This document shows, piece by piece, positions 24,114 through 38,635 of a stretch of 64,000 nucleotides of DNA. Both the position numbers and the translations under genes were made by a program. The DNA lies in assembly GCA_021397835.1 (NCBI GenBank), contig JAJFZO010000509.1, forward strand, positions 1-64,000. Direction: 5' to 3'. Below the pieces are notes generated by a model, which had not been told where the DNA came from, did no database searches, and saw only the letters and a program-made list of their open reading frames with translations. This DNA is from Moringa oleifera (lineage: Eukaryota; Streptophyta; Magnoliopsida; Brassicales; Moringaceae). Each line of letters opens with the position of its first letter. Positions within the stretch are counted from its first letter, which is position 1.

Positions 24114-24350
24114 TTTTAATCAAGTTTCATATTTTTTATCAACTTTACATGTAAATTTTTTAATTTAGTCTAAGTTAAACATTATCTTCAATTTTTTAAA
24201 ACAAATTATTTGAATAAAAGATATTGTACAATAAACTTTGTTTTGAAATTTCCAAGAAATGCAAATAAACATTCAAGCTACCATCAAAAAAAAAATTAAA
24301 ATTTTTTGAGCAGCAAAACTATGTTCATGACATTTCAAAAATTTTATTCA
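24114..24350 (+). repeat. Module U, copy E, truncated to its MITE-like start
   Basis: TTTTAATCAAGTTTC matches the start of U, and the TTCAAGCTACCATC core is at about 24,275. It breaks off at about 24,350 into telomere-like repeats. Confidence 0.65.
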
Positions 24351-24355
24351 TAAAC

Positions 24356-24562
24356 TTTAGACCCTACACCAAAGACCCTAAACCCTAGGTCCTAAATCCC
24401 TAAAATCGTAAGACCATAAAACCCTAAACCCTAGAACCTAAAAACCTAGATTATCTTAAGACCATAAACTCCCACGACCTTAGAGTCTTAAAACTTGGAA
24501 CTTAAACCATAAACCTAAAGCCCTAGAACTTAGACCCTGTACTTTAATACCTAAACCCTAGA
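24356..24562 (-). repeat. Degenerate telomere-like block
   Basis: Short C-rich run (CCCTAAACCCTAGG, AACCCTAAACCCTAGAACC), with some of the best telomere heptamers in the window. It is directly fused to a truncated LTR. Confidence 0.75.
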
Positions 24563-24934
24563 TCGCATGTATTAGTATATATTTTTATGCTTTAAACTTT
24601 GAAAGGATGTTAGACTTTGATTGCATTTGTAGAAACTTTTAAGTTCTCTCTTTTATCTCTGTGCCTCCTTTATTGGGATGCACTGAGTAGTAAGAAACAA
24701 TTATGTATCTCTTAGGGTTGTACTCATTTGTATTCCTTTGGGTCATCAGTTGTGAGGTTTTTGTATCCTTATTTGTTGTCCTTAGGTTTGTGACTTTTTG
24801 TGAACTCGATGGTAGCTTTTATTCCAATTTTTATTCAAATCTATTTGAACTTGTTCTTATGCTTTCTAAACAAAATTTTTAACAAAGTTACGTAATTTCC
24901 ATTCCAAATATTGTTCCATCATGACACGGTACCA
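24563..24934 (+). repeat. LTR lacking its first ~270 bp, with PBS behind it
   Basis: It joins the telomere-like block at a GCATGTATTAGTATA phrase and then follows the LTR to GGTACCA. The primer-binding site TGGTATCAGAGC is at 24,938-24,949. The same LTR truncation point occurs at about 27,677, 49,705 and 60,500. Confidence 0.75.
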
Positions 24935-24959
24935 ATTTGGTATCAGAGCATAGTAGATC

Positions 24960-25258
24960 ATGGTAAGATGAAATGGCAAAGAAGTTGCTAGTGAAAGAAG
25001 TAAACATGGTGATAAATGTCACCCTTTCGTAGCTTGAAAGATCGCGACGTAGATTATATGAAAAGGATGTAACTATTGAGGAACTCGTGGGACATAATAT
25101 TTAGCATGATAATGAAGTCCAAGAGTTTGATTCTGATGATGACACAACTCACCCAAGAGACTTAATAGATACAATGAAAGGTATAGAGGACAAAATGATG
25201 ATAGAATATGCACAGCACAAAATTTAACATCTTAGGGTCTAAAAGTAAAATTTATCAA
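24960..25258 (+). pseudogene. gag 5' fragment
   Basis: The start region reads like the other gag copies (ATGGTAAGATGAAATGGCAAAG), but stops follow quickly. It ends at a junction with the Y array (CAAGGTCATACACGC), nearly the same array position as at 61,320. Confidence 0.6.
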
Positions 25259-25261
25259 GGT

Positions 25262-27431
25262 CATACACGCTATGCCTAATTAATTATTGATCCAATTATA
25301 CCTTAAATCTTATTAATTCGATGGCTAGTTATATTTTATGCTCAATTTTGTATTAATGTTATATAGTTCTTAAGCCATGTATATATATTAAGCCCAATTA
25401 CTTTTAGGATGAATTATATATTAAACTTAATTTTTTATTAGGTGTAGTTAAATCTCAAGTCCAACTAATTCTTAAACACAATGAAACCTTATGTGCAATT
25501 AATTATGAAATCAAATTAATTATTAGGCTCAATTTCATCTTAGGTTTAATCATTTATTAAGCTTAATTTTTTATTAATCCTAATTAATTTTTAGACTCAA
25601 TTAATTATTTGGACCTATTTGTCGGGCCCAATGAATCTTGAGGGCCAATTAATTACTAAGCTTAATAACGTAAGAGGTTCAATTATTTATTAAGTCTATT
25701 TTGTTCTTAGGCTTATATATGGAACAATAAATTGTTTAAGCCAATTAACTGTTAAGCTCAATTAATTATTGATTCCAATTATATCTTGAATCTAATTAAT
25801 TATTTAGTCAAATTATAATTTGGGCCAATTATACATTAAGCTTATTGCTCTTAGGCCCAAAAATATGTTACGTCTAATGATTAATTAGGATCAATTATAT
25901 GTTAAGCAATGAGTAGGCCATACTAATTCTTAGACACATTTAATCATTAGGCCCAATTAATTATTAAATTCAATTACCTTAAGCCTAATTTTTCGTAAGG
26001 CCCATTTCACTATTAACTTAAATTTTTTATTATGCGCTTAATTAAATCTTGGGTTCAACTAATTATTAGAATCAATAAATTGGTAGACCGACCAAATTAT
26101 TAGGTGCAAGTAATTGTTAGGTTTAATATTAGGACCGATTATTTTTGGGCCTAATTAATTCATAGGGCCAAATAACCAACGTTATGCCCAATTCATTCGT
26201 AAGCCTAATTACTTCCTAGGTTCATGCACGATAGGCCTAATTAATTATATGAACAATAACTGTTAAGCTTAATAAATTCTTACGTTTAGTCATATCTTGG
26301 GTTCTTGACCCAATTATTTATTAGGCCAAAGTATTTATTAGATCCAATTATATATGAGACCTTAATTATATTATTATATGTCCAACTTTTAAGGCCTACT
26401 CAAATCGAGATCCAATTAATTTGAGGTCTAATTGTATCTTTGGTCATATTATTTATTAAGCTTAATTATATCTAATTAATTGACTCAATTATATGTTCGA
26501 ACCACTATTTTATAGGTAAAATTATATATTAAGCTCAATATTTTATAAAGCTTAAACTTTAGGTGCAACGAATTTTCAAGCATAATTAATTTTTAGGGTC
26601 AATTAATAGTTAAGTATTATTAATTGTAAAAATTCAATTAAATCTTAAGCCTAATTATTTATTAAGTCGATTAAATTTTTAGGTCTAATTATATATTAAG
26701 GTCAACTATTTATGAGGCCAAATTTTATATTAAACTTAATTTTTTTTATTAAATCTAATCAAATCTTAGGCCCATTTAATTATGAAGTCAAATGAATTGA
26801 TATGTCTAATTAATTGTCAATCTCAACTCTATATTTGACTCAATTAAATATTACATTAAATTAATTCTTGGGTCTTATTAATATATGTTAGGTCCAATTA
26901 ATATTATACTTAATTATATGTGAAGTTCAATTACTACTTTATATCTTAAACTCAATTAATTCTTACGTGTTATTATGGACTAGGTTCATACACACTATAC
27001 CCATCTTATGTTAAGTCCAATTAAGTCCTTGGCCCAAATATATTTTGGATTACATCTTCGGCCTAAGTGGTTACTAAGCGCTCAATGATATATTAAGTTC
27101 AAGTTTTTATTCAATCCAATTAAATCTTCTGCTTAATTAATTATTTTACTAAATAAATTATTAGGCTTAATAAATTATTAGGTCTAATTAATTATCAAAC
27201 CCACTGACACAACAAGCTCAGGTCCAATTATATATTAAGTCACATTTTTTATGAGGCCTCATTGAATTTTATACCTAATTAGATTTTTTGTCTAATGAAC
27301 TGTTTGGTCAAATCAAGTGTTAGGCTCAATCATATATTAGGCCTAGCAATTTTTGTAGCTTAATTAATCTTTTTGCCTAATTAATATAAGTTGGGCTCAA
27401 TATTTTTTTTGAACTAAATTATATTTAAGGT
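25262..27431 (+). repeat. TTAGGCCCAATTA array, Y polarity
   Basis: It begins TCATACACGCTATGCC, matching 55,400 and 61,325 onward in order (TTGATCCA, then GATGGCTAGTTATATTTTA). It is broken at 27,431 by a duplicated segment and continues after 28,400. Confidence 0.75.
27397..27431 (+). repeat. 35 bp direct repeat, left of the inserted duplication
   Basis: Perfectly repeated at 28,400-28,434. It starts TCAATATT and contains a T8 run and GAACTAAATTATATTTAAGG. Removing 27,432-28,434 restores a continuous array sequence. Confidence 0.85.
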
Positions 27432-28392
27432 ACTATGTTCATGACATTTCAAAAATTTTATTCATAAACTTTAGACCCTACACCAAAGACCCTAAACCCT
27501 AGGTCCTAAATCCCTAAAATCGTAAGACCATAAAACCCTAAACCCTAGAACCTAAAAACCTAGATTATCTTAAGACCATAAACTCCCACGACTTTAGAGT
27601 CCTAAAACTTGGAACTTAGACCAGAAACCTAAAGCCCTAGAACTTAGACCCTGTACTTTAATACCTAAACCCTAGATTGCATGTATTAGTATATATTTTT
27701 ATGCTTTAAACTTTGAAAGGATGTTAGACTTTGATTGCATTTGTAAAAACTTTTAAGTTCTCTCTTTTACCTCTGTGCCTCCTTTGTTGAGATGCAATGA
27801 GTAGTAAGAAACAATTATGTATCTCTTAGGGTTGCACTCATTTGTATTCCTTTGGGTCATCAGTTGTTAGGTTTTTGTATCCTTATTTGTTGTCCTTAGG
27901 TTTGTGACTTTTTGTGAACTCGATGGTAGCTTTTATTCCAATTTTTATTCAAATCTATTTGAACTTGTTCTTATGCTTTCTAAACAAATTTTTTAACAAA
28001 GTTACGTAATTTCCATTCCAAATATTGTTCCATCATGATACGGTACCAATTTGATATCAGAGCATAGTAGATCATGGTAAGATGAAATGGCAAAGAAGTT
28101 ACTAGTGAAAGAAGTAAACATGGTGATAAATGTCACCCTTTTGTAGCTTGAAAGATTGCGACGTAGATTATATGAAAAGGATGCAACTATTGAGGAACTC
28201 GTGGGACATAATATTTAGCATGATAATGTAGCCCAAGAGTTTGATTCTAATGATGACACAACTCACCCAAGAGACTTAATAGATACAATGAAAGGTATAG
28301 AGGACAAAATGATGATAGAATATGCACAGCACAAAATTTGACATCTTAGGGTTTAAAAGTAAAATTTATCAAGGTCATACACGCTACGCCTA
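27432..28392 (+). repeat. 961 bp segmental duplication, inserted copy
   Basis: Copy of 24,318-25,278 (telomere-like, truncated LTR, PBS, gag 5' end) in the same orientation. It starts abruptly within U-derived sequence without the rest of U. It is followed by 7 bp of filler (28,393-28,399) and then the 35 bp direct repeat. Confidence 0.85.
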
Positions 28393-28434
28393 AAATTTAT
28401 CAATATTTTTTTTGAACTAAATTATATTTAAGGT

Positions 28435-30885
28435 TCATGTACAATAGACACAATCATATCTTAGGCCTAACTATAATTTGTGAGCATTATATCTTAGGTT
28501 CAATTATTTATTGAGCTCATAAACTGTAGGCTTCATTTACTATTGGACCCAACTATATGTTAAATCTAATTAAAACTTGAACCCAATTATATTTTAGGCT
28601 CAATTGTTTATTAGAGTACTTCGTTTTTATACTCAACTATACATTAAGTCTATTTTTTATTAGGTGTAGTTATATGTTAAGTTTGATAAAATCCTAAGTT
28701 TATTTAAGTCTTGGTGACAATTAAATCTTGGGACAAATTAATTATTAAACTCAATTACATCTTGAACCCCATTGTATCTTAGATCTAGTTAATTATTTGG
28801 TTAAAATGTATTTTGAGCCTAATTATTTATCAGCCTAATCATATATAATGCTCAACTTTCAAACCCAAATAAATACTAAGCTCAATTAGTTGTTTGACCT
28901 AACAAATTACTTGCTTAATGAATTGTTGTGCTTAATTATTGAATAGATTCATTTAGTTCTATTAAACCCAATTATATCGTAAGCATTACAATTTATTATT
29001 AAGTCTATTAGACCCAATTAATAATTAGACTTATTAAATGTTAGGTCCAATTATATAAATCTTAGACTAATGCGCATTAGGAACAATTATGTAGTAGGCC
29101 AAATTATTAATTAGAATCAATTATATCTCAACTTCAATTATATTTGGCCCATGATATTTTATGCCTACTTATATATGAGACCTAGTTACATTATATGTTC
29201 AATTTTTTAAGCCCAAATAAATTTGAGGTCTAATTAATTTTGGCACTAATTATATTTTAGTTGATATTATTTATTAGACTGAATTATAAATCAAATTATT
29301 TCATGAGGTCATTGATGTTTTAACCAAATTAATTCGATCAAATTAACTAATATGCCTAATTATATCTTCAATTTGACTATTTCATTAGCCTAATATATAA
29401 TAACTAAATCTTTTATACGGTCCAATTAAATATTAGACATAATTAATGCTAAAACATAATTAATTGTTAAGTTTAATTAATTATTAAATTTTAAGCCCAC
29501 ATTTTATTAGCCCAATTAAGCAGTATGCTCAATTATTAAGATCAATCTTTATTAAGTTAAATTTTATAGTATCCTTAATTTTTTTTATTGGACTTAGTCA
29601 AATGTTAAGCACAATAAATTGATGGGTACAATTAATTGTTAACTTCAATTACATGTTTGAACCAATTAAATATTAGATTTAATTAATTTTTAATTAATTA
29701 ACAATTATTATGCTCAATTAATTATTACGTTCAATTGGATCACAACTTCAATTGTAGTTATGTTCAATTATGCATAAGAGTCATGCGCGCTACACTCAAA
29801 TATGTCTTTTGCTCAATTAAATCTTAGACTCAATTATATGTTAGAATCAATTATTTATTAGTAATTTATCCAATTATAGGTCCAATTATTTATTAGATCT
29901 AAGTATATAGTAAACTCAATTTTTTTATTAGATTCGGTTAAAGCTTATGCCTAATTAATGTTTTTCTAAAGTTAAAATCTTGTGCCTAATTTAGTATTAA
30001 GAACAATTAGTTGTTAGGCCTCACTATAGACTCATCTTCATTTCAAGCCCAATTATATTTTAAATCCAATTAATTATTATGATCTAATATCTTTAGGCTC
30101 AATTACTTGTTAAATCCAGTTATTCATAAAATTAAACTTTTAACCAAGCCTAATTAACTTTTAGACTCAATTAAATGTTAGGCCAAATTATTTGCTCGGT
30201 TCAATAAATTATTAAGCTTATTTCTCTATTAAGTCCAACATTGTATTAGGTGTAATTATATATAGACCTAATTAATTCAATAATCTGATTTATATGTTAA
30301 GCTAATTTTTTATTAAATACAAATAAATTTTGGACTCAATTAATAATTTAACCCAACGAATTGATAGAATGAGTAAATTTTAAGGTCAAATTAATTGTTC
30401 AGCTCACTTGCACATTAAGGTCAATTATTCATTTGATGCAATAAATTTTTAGGGCAAATTAAGAAATATTAGGTCCAATTGGTTATTATACTCAATTATG
30501 TCTTAAGTTCAATTATAATTTGGACATAATCATATCTTAGACTCAATTCATGTATAGGCTAAATTTTGTATTGGGGTTCAAGCATGCTATGCCCAATTAT
30601 ATCTTAGGGCGTATTAAATTTTAGACTCAATTATATTTTAGGCATAATTATTTGTTTATTTCACTTCATTCTTAGACTCAATTATAAATTAAGCCACCAA
30701 TTATTTATTATGCCTGATTTTATAGTAAGCTCAATCTTTAATTAAACTTGATCTTATGCCTAATCAATTTTTAGTCACAATTAAATCTTGAGCTCAATAA
30801 ATCATTAAGTTTAATTAATAGTTAGGTCATTAATTATTAAACTTAATTGCATCTTAAATCCAATTACATCTCAAATCAAGTAAAT
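28435..30885 (+). repeat. TTAGGCCCAATTA array, Y polarity
   Basis: Continues the array interrupted at 27,431. The stretch 29,010-29,220 matches 52,840-53,040 phrase by phrase, including the run to TATATGAGACCTAGTTA. Confidence 0.75.
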
Positions 30886-32040
30886 CATCTTGAATTAAAA
30901 ATTATAAAGCTGACCATGATACATATTAGTTAACGATTAATTTTTAAAATAAACTATTTGAATTTAGAATTGAAGTTTTTTTTATTTGTGCACTTGGCTA
31001 GTGTTCACGTAAATGAACATAAGTAAATCAAGCCAGCAAACAATACAATTAAAAATTAACTTTATAAAACACAATATTATTTTCTATTAAACTTTGAATG
31101 AAGATGGCTTCTTATTATTTCTTCCTTAATACATTAGTATTCTCAAATAAAATCCAAAAAATATTTGAAAAAAATTAAATAAAAAGAAGAACTATATATG
31201 GCACTCAACTTCTCACATATCTTCTTCCATGTTTTTCACATGCAAATTTCATATATGCAATACTTTATTTTTTATTTTTAATTAATTTTTATTATGTTTA
31301 TAATGTACGATTAAGCAAATAGGATAACATTTAACCAAAAATCATAATACAATGAATAATTCAATATATAATATAATAAATTTTTTTCCTTTAATATAAT
31401 AGAATATAAAAAAGTTTAGTAAAATAAAAATAAAAATTTCAAAAATAATGAAAAATAGTAAAAAAATAAAAATAACGAGACATTAAATAAAATTTTAAAA
31501 ATAAAAAATTATATGCAAATTTAGAAAACTAAAAATTTTTGGGAAAAAAATTTAAAAACAAAAATACAAAGTAAAGTAAACAAAAAAATGATCTCTCTTT
31601 TTGTTACTGTTTTCTTCGACAATCGTTTATTTAACATTAGTTTATTATAAAAATAATTTAATTAAAAACTAAAAATATAAATAAAAAAATTAGAAAGAGA
31701 TTCTCTCTTCCTCTTATTATTCTTTGCAGTGATCATTTTTTATTTACAAAAAGCACGATAAGAGATTTTTCTTTCTCATATGCAGTGCTCATTTTCCTCA
31801 AGCATAATGGCACCAAGTATCTCTTAAACTCATATAAAAACAAAAAAGATCAAGAATATGTGTGTTTTTTTTTTCAATCCATCCCCTAATTGTTAACTCA
31901 TCATTATTATGTTACAACTTCTTCACGTCCACCACTAAGAACACCCACCATAAGGCCAACTATTCTTCTGATCCATCAATAATTTCTCCCTTATCTCTTT
32001 GTAAGTTATGATTGCAATGGAGACCACCACATTACAGTGC
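30886..32040 (+). repeat. Module U, copy C, both ends missing
   Basis: Matches U from the AAAATTATAAAGCTGACCATGATAC phrase (about 21,495 in copy B) to ACCACATTACAGTGC. It lacks the MITE-like start, the microsatellite and the last ~110 bp. The tail is again the best-kept part. Confidence 0.7.
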
Positions 32041-35000
32041 ATAATTAGGTCTAATACATAATTAGGCTTAAGAGATACTTGAGCCTCACGATTATTGGAT
32101 CTCAAGTTTAACTAAGCATACCAATTGATTGATACTAATAATTAAATGTGCTAATGATATAAGTGTACAAAAGAGTTAGTTAGGTAATCAAGCTTACTTT
32201 ATAATTGATCTTTTTATATAATAAACCCAAGAAAGGAATGGTCTTAACAATTTATTACCTAAGATATAATTGAACCTAATAATTATTTAAGCTTAAGATA
32301 TAATCAAACTTAGTGTGCATGGTCCACCTAGAAACAAATTTAGCTCAATATATAATTGGGCTAACAAATGCTATGGTTTAATACATAGTTGAGCTTAAGA
32401 ATGAAATAGATCAAATAAATAATTATATCTAAAATATATTTGGGTCCAATGATTAATTAGTCTTAGATATAGCTGTGTCTAATAACTAGCTGAGCTTAGC
32501 AAGCACGAGCCCAGCAAATAATTAGGTCAAAGAACGAATCCAGTCAAGATATAATTAGACCTAAAATCATAATTGGACTTTAATATATAATTGTGCTTTA
32601 TAAATAATTAGATTTTAGAAATCAGGCCTAATAAATAATTAGGCTTAACATATAATTGGACTAAAGACGAAATAGACTTTACAACTAAATAGGTGTACAA
32701 TGTACTTAAGCCTAAAAATTAATTGGGATGAATACTTAATTATGCCTAAGAATTAATTACGATAAAAAAATAAAGTTTAATGTATAATTGATGCTAATAA
32801 ATAATTAGCCTTAATATATAATTAGGGCTAAGAACTAAATGAGCTTAATATATAACTAGATCAAAAATATAATTTGGTTAATAATTAATTAGATCTTGCA
32901 TGCAAAAGTCTAACAAATAATTGAACTTATAATTGAATACAAATTTTAATTACACTTAAAATATTTAAATAATTCAATCTAATAGATATTTCATCTCATA
33001 ATAAATAATAGTGTATAAGAAATAATGAGTCTATCAAACATCAGACGGAGAAATAAATTAATCTTGAAAGAAATTTAGCCTATCATATATTAATTAGGCC
33101 TAACAATTAATTAAATCATAAAAATAACTGAGCTTGATATATAATTGAGCTTAACAATTAATTAAATTAAAAATTTATTGTGTAAAATAATTAATAAGAC
33201 TTAAGATTTAATTGATGCTAATAAAAAATTAGGACTAATAATTGAGCATAATGTATAATTGAGCAAAACAATTAATTTGAACTAACACTTCATATGGTCA
33301 AAAGATTAATTGAGCCTTTAATAAAAACAACTTAAGCTTAATAAAAAAATTTGGTTTAATATATAATTTAGCTCAAAAACAAGTAGGCTTAATATGGGAC
33401 CTAAGATGTAATTGAGCCTAATAGTTAAATGGACCTAACAAATAATTAAGTCCAACAATTGATTAAGCATAATAATTTATTGGGCCTAATATTTAATTCT
33501 AACTAAGAATTAATTGGGCTTAAAAATTAATTGTGATTAAAAATTAATAGGATATAAGACTTAATTGAGACAAATAAAAAAATTGAATTTTATGCAAAAT
33601 TAGACCTGATAGATTTATAATCGAACGTAAGCGACCTAACAAAAAATTTGACTTAATATATAATTTGGCATTAAATTGAATTAGACTAGTATATAAGTAG
33701 GCATTGCGTGTATGAATTAGCACATGTTTAGGCCTAAAAATGAAATGAGCCTAAATTATAATTTGACCAAAATTATAATTGAACTTAAGATATAATTGAG
33801 CATAATAATTGATTTATCTATAATTGTACCTACTTTTATTAATTGAGCACATAATTATTTAACTCTAATATTTAATTAGATTGAATATGTAATTGAGATT
33901 AACAAATAATTGGACTAATAATTCATTGGACGTGAAAATTAATTAGGTCTATGATTTGATGAGATTTAATAAAAATCAGGACTTAATATATAACTTGACC
34001 TAATAAATAATCAGGCTTATGATTTAATTGAATCTAACAATTAATTGAATCTAATAATTAAATTGATCTAATACTTAATAATGCAGAAAAATAATTAGGC
34101 CTAAAATTTCATTGGATCTTATAAAAATTGAGTCAATATATAATTTGGTTTAAAAAATAGTTTGATCGAAGATATAATTAGTCCTATTAATTAATTTGGC
34201 TAACTTGCATGAGTTCAAAAAATAATTCAAAAGTGTAATCGGACCTAATAAATATTATGGTCTAAGATATAATTAAACCTAAAATTAATTATACCACAAC
34301 AATTAAACATATGATATAATTACATCTTATGTATAATTGGGTTTACAATGTAATAGGCCAAGTATAATTGGACTTGAGATACACTTGAGCCTAACATCTA
34401 AAGGATATAATAATTTATTCAACTTATTGTGCATGAACCTCAAGAATTATTGGGCTTAAGAATGAGTTTGGCCTATTATATATTAATTGGACTTCAAAAT
34501 TAATTAGACATAAAAACAATAATTGAGCCTAATATGTAATTAAGCCTGAGAAGTAAGTGGCCTATCAATTCATTAGGCTTAGATATTCATTGAGTCTAAT
34601 AATTAATTGAACTTTTATTAAAAATTTTGGTTTAATATGTAATTGACCCACTTGAATAAATTGAACTTAATGTAGCCTATTAAATAGGTCTAAAATTTTG
34701 GTTAGGTCTAATAAAAGATTGAACTTAATATATATTTTGATCTAATATGTAATTGATTTTAATATATAACTATGGCCTAAGAACAAAATCACCTAATAAA
34801 TTACTAAGGCTAAGATTTATTTGAGTCTAATGATTAATTAGGCCTAAGATTTAATAGTGCCTAAGTTGGTTAGAAGATTTAATTAAGCCTTATAAAAATT
34901 AGACTTAATGTATCATTAATCCTAATAAATAATTATGCTTAATATATAATTGGATCTAAGAACTAACTAAGCTTTTATATATAATTGGGTTTAAAATATA

Positions 35001-38000
35001 GTTAAGTTCCATAATTAATTAAATTTGAGATATAATTAGGTCTATAATTAATTAGACTAAACAAACTAGACTAAGATATAATTGAATTCAAATTATAATT
35101 GGACTTCAGATATAATTGAGACATATAAATAATTGAGTCCTTTAGATAAATAGTCATAATAATAAATAATAGGATTCAAGATATAATTGGGTCTATCGCG
35201 TATGAAACTTAGAAATAATTCATCCTATGAGCAAATTTAGTTGAATATATATTAATTGGACCTAAAAATTAATCGTACTATAAATAATTAGGCTTACAAT
35301 GTAATTTAGCCCCATAGTTAATTGGACCGAATAATTCATTTGTCAAACAATAAATTGGGCCCAAGATTTAACTAAGAATTGATTGTTCTTAAGATTTAAT
35401 TGAGTTTAACAAAAAATTAAGTGTAATCCATAATTAGATGTAACAATTAATTAGACCTACCAATTCATTTGGTCAAACAATTAATTAAGCCTAGAATTTA
35501 ATTGAGTTTAATAAAAAAATATGCTTAATATATGATCGAGCTTAATAAAGAATCAGCTTAATATGCAATTGGACCTAATAAAGCAGTGAATCTAAAATAC
35601 AATTAAGCCTAATAATTAATTAGATCTAACAAATAATTGGAGCTAACAATTTAATTGAATTTACTAATTAAGTGGGCCAAAGATTTAATTCTATAAAAGA
35701 ATTAGTTGGGCCTAACAAACATTTAAATTTCATATATGATTGGGCCTAATAAATTTGTGGGTCTAAAAATAAAATTTGACTTAAGATGTAATTGAGCCTA
35801 ATAATTAAAAATATAAATAATTAATTATGTTTAAAAATTAAGTTAATATATAATTAGACTTAACAAATAATTGAGCTTAATCTATAAATGGGTTTAAGAA
35901 AGAAATAAGACTAATAAATATTTGCACCTAAAATATGATCCAATATTTAGTTAGGGTTAAGATAAAAGTGGATGTGGCGTGTATGAACTGAATATATTGT
36001 GTCGAAAAATAAATTAAGTGTAAGATATAATTTAAAACAAATTAAAATTAAAATTGAGATATAATTGACCATAATAATTCATTAGGCCTGGTATTTATTA
36101 ATTGGACCTAAAACAAAAAAAAATTGAGTTCAAGAATTTATTGAACTTAATATTTAATTAAGATTAAAAATTTATTGGACCTAACAGTTCATTATACTTA
36201 AAAATTAATTAACTTTAAGATTTAATTGGGTTTAAGTAAAAATTGTGCTTAGTATATAATTCGACCAAACAGTTAATTAGGCATAATATTTAATAGTACT
36301 TGAGAATTAGTTGGACCTATTAATCAATTAAATCGAATTAATGGGGTTAACATGCATGTGTCCAAGAAATAATCCTACATAATATGGCACAGGATATACG
36401 GAGTTAAAATTTATTGGTCTCAGATTTAATTGAGCTTAAAAAATTAGACATATGGTATAACTAGGCCTCGTATGCAAGTAGGCCAATGATATAATGGACC
36501 AATTATAATTAAACTTGAGATATAATTAGACCTAATATATAGATTGGGCTAATATATAATTGAGAATGTTATCCAAGATATAATTAGACCTAATATTTTA
36601 TGGGTCTAATAATTAATTTGGGTCTATTTTGCATAACTCAAGATATAATTGTGCTTAGGGACGAGTTGGACCTAATGTATATTAATTGAGCCTAAATTAT
36701 TCATTAGGTGTAGCAATTCATTTATTTTATGTATCCAAAATATGATTGAGCTTAATTACTTAATATAAAACTACGCCATTTAAATAATTGAACTTAATAT
36801 AAAAATGAATCACATAACGAAATCGGTTTAGTAAATATTTGGAACCTAGATTTAATTGAGTTTTACAATTAATTGGAAGTAACAAGTAATTGTGCCTAAG
36901 ATTTAATTGTGACTAAGAATTAGTTGGGTTTAAAATTTAATTGAATCTAATAAAAAATTGAAGTTAATAAATAATTGATCATAACAGATAATTGGGTCTA
37001 AGAATGAAATAGATTCAACACAATTGAGCGTAAATAGACTCAATAATTAATTGGATTAAGCTAGCGTGCATAAGTCCAACAAATATTTGGACCTCTGAAT
37101 AAATTGGATCACAAGTATAATTAGGCTCAAATTATGAACAAATTGGGTCGTCAGTATAATTGGGTCCAAATTATGAACAAGTTGAGACTAACTTATGTCA
37201 ATAGCACATAAAAATTGCTTGGGCCGAATATGTTATTGATTCTAGTGAATAAGACCAAATAATTCATTGTGCCATGTAATTAATTTGACCCAAGATTTAA
37301 TTGGGCTTGATACAAAATCAGGCTTAATATATAATTGTGAATATAAACAAAATGGGCCTTATATATTATTGAGCCCAACACTTTATTAGGCCAAATAGTT
37401 GATTGAATCTTGAATTTGTTCGGTTTAATAAAAAATTAAGCTTAATATATGATTGAGTTAAATAAAACCTAAGACATAATTGAGTCTAATAATTAATTAA
37501 ACTTAGCAAATAATTATGATCTAATAATTAATCTCTAATAATTTAGTAGGCCTAAAATTTAATTCTACCTAAGAATTAGTTGGGTCTAATTAGGCCTAAT
37601 AAAAAGTTTGACTTCATATATAATTGAGCCTAAAACATATTTAAACCTTGGCATAAGGTGTAATTGAACCTAACAATTAAAAAATTAACCACTAATTAGG
37701 TTTAAAAAATAATTTTGAATAATAATTAATTGGATCCAAGATTTAATTGAACCTAAGATCTAATTGGTCGTAGCATACATAAACCCACTACATAATTGGG
37801 CTTAGAAATGAATTAAGCTAAGATCTAAATAGATCCAAATTATAATTGAATATAAGAGATAATTGGACATAAAAATAAATTGAATCTAATAACTAATTAA
37901 GTGTAACATTTATTAATTAGATCAAGAATTTAATTTGGCTAAATATATAATTGATATTAACAATTAAGTGGACCTAGCAATTCATTAGGCCTTATAAGTA

Positions 38001-38635
38001 ATTACCCTATTTGATTGGATATAATATAAAATTGGGTTTAATATATGATTTGATCTAATAAATAATTGACCTTAATATATAATTGGGCATAAGAACTAAA
38101 TTGGCCCAACCAATAATTAAGCATAAGATTTAATTGAATCTAATAATTAATTGGACCTAATAATTAATTTGGTTTAAAATTTAATTGTACCTGAAAATTT
38201 GTTGAACCTTATAAAATATTAGGTTTAATGTATAATTAGGCCTAAGAAATAATTGAGTCAAAGATATAGTTGGGCTTATTAATTAATGAGACCAAATTAA
38301 TGAGGCTAACGTGCATGAACCCAAAAAATAATTCCACATAAAATTAGACCTAATAAATAGTATGACTTGAGATATAATTGAACTTGAAACTGATTAGCAT
38401 AAGCTCTAATTGGATCTAAACAATATGACATAAATATAATTAGGCCTTACACATAAGTGGGCCTACAATGTAATGAGTTGAATATAATTAAACTTGATAT
38501 ATAATTAGGCTTAACAAATAATTTGGATTAATTCATAATTAGGCCTAGTGTGTATTAATTCAAGATATAATTATGCCTAATAATTAATTAAGAATAATAT
38601 TTATTTGATCAAATAATTATTATTAGAAGCCTTAT
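32041..38635 (-). repeat. TTAGGCCCAATTA array, R polarity, longest single run
   Basis: About 6.6 kb of AATTGGGCCTAATAATTAATT-type sequence with no gene. Its first 4.7 kb (about 32,130-36,865) is repeated in order at 42,640-46,685, and the part from 37,430 is matched from 51,560. Confidence 0.75.
37103..37180 (+). repeat. 39 bp tandem duplication
   Basis: Two diverged units (37,103-37,141 and 37,142-37,180), each ending in AAATTATGAACAA. Older than the 34 bp duplication at 23.4 kb, judging by its substitutions. Confidence 0.7.

Larger units (their letters stand above)
24318..25278 (+). repeat. 961 bp segmental duplication, source copy
   Basis: Nearly identical to 27,432-28,392 at a constant offset of 3,114, so there is no net indel; only scattered substitutions were seen. 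It holds the end of U copy E, a telomere-like block, a truncated LTR, primer-binding site and the 5' end of gag. This copy still has its natural left context (U), so it is the likely source. Confidence 0.85.

Noticed and set aside
24938..24949. A tRNA gene (TGGTATCAGAGC)
   Set aside because: It is only the 12 nt complement of the tRNA 3' end right after an LTR, so it is a primer-binding site; no cloverleaf surrounds it.
24318..28392. An assembly artefact creating the 961 bp duplicate
   Set aside because: The copies differ by scattered substitutions and the second is bounded by a 35 bp direct repeat and filler, which is not how a misassembled duplicate normally looks. Read support was not available to confirm this.
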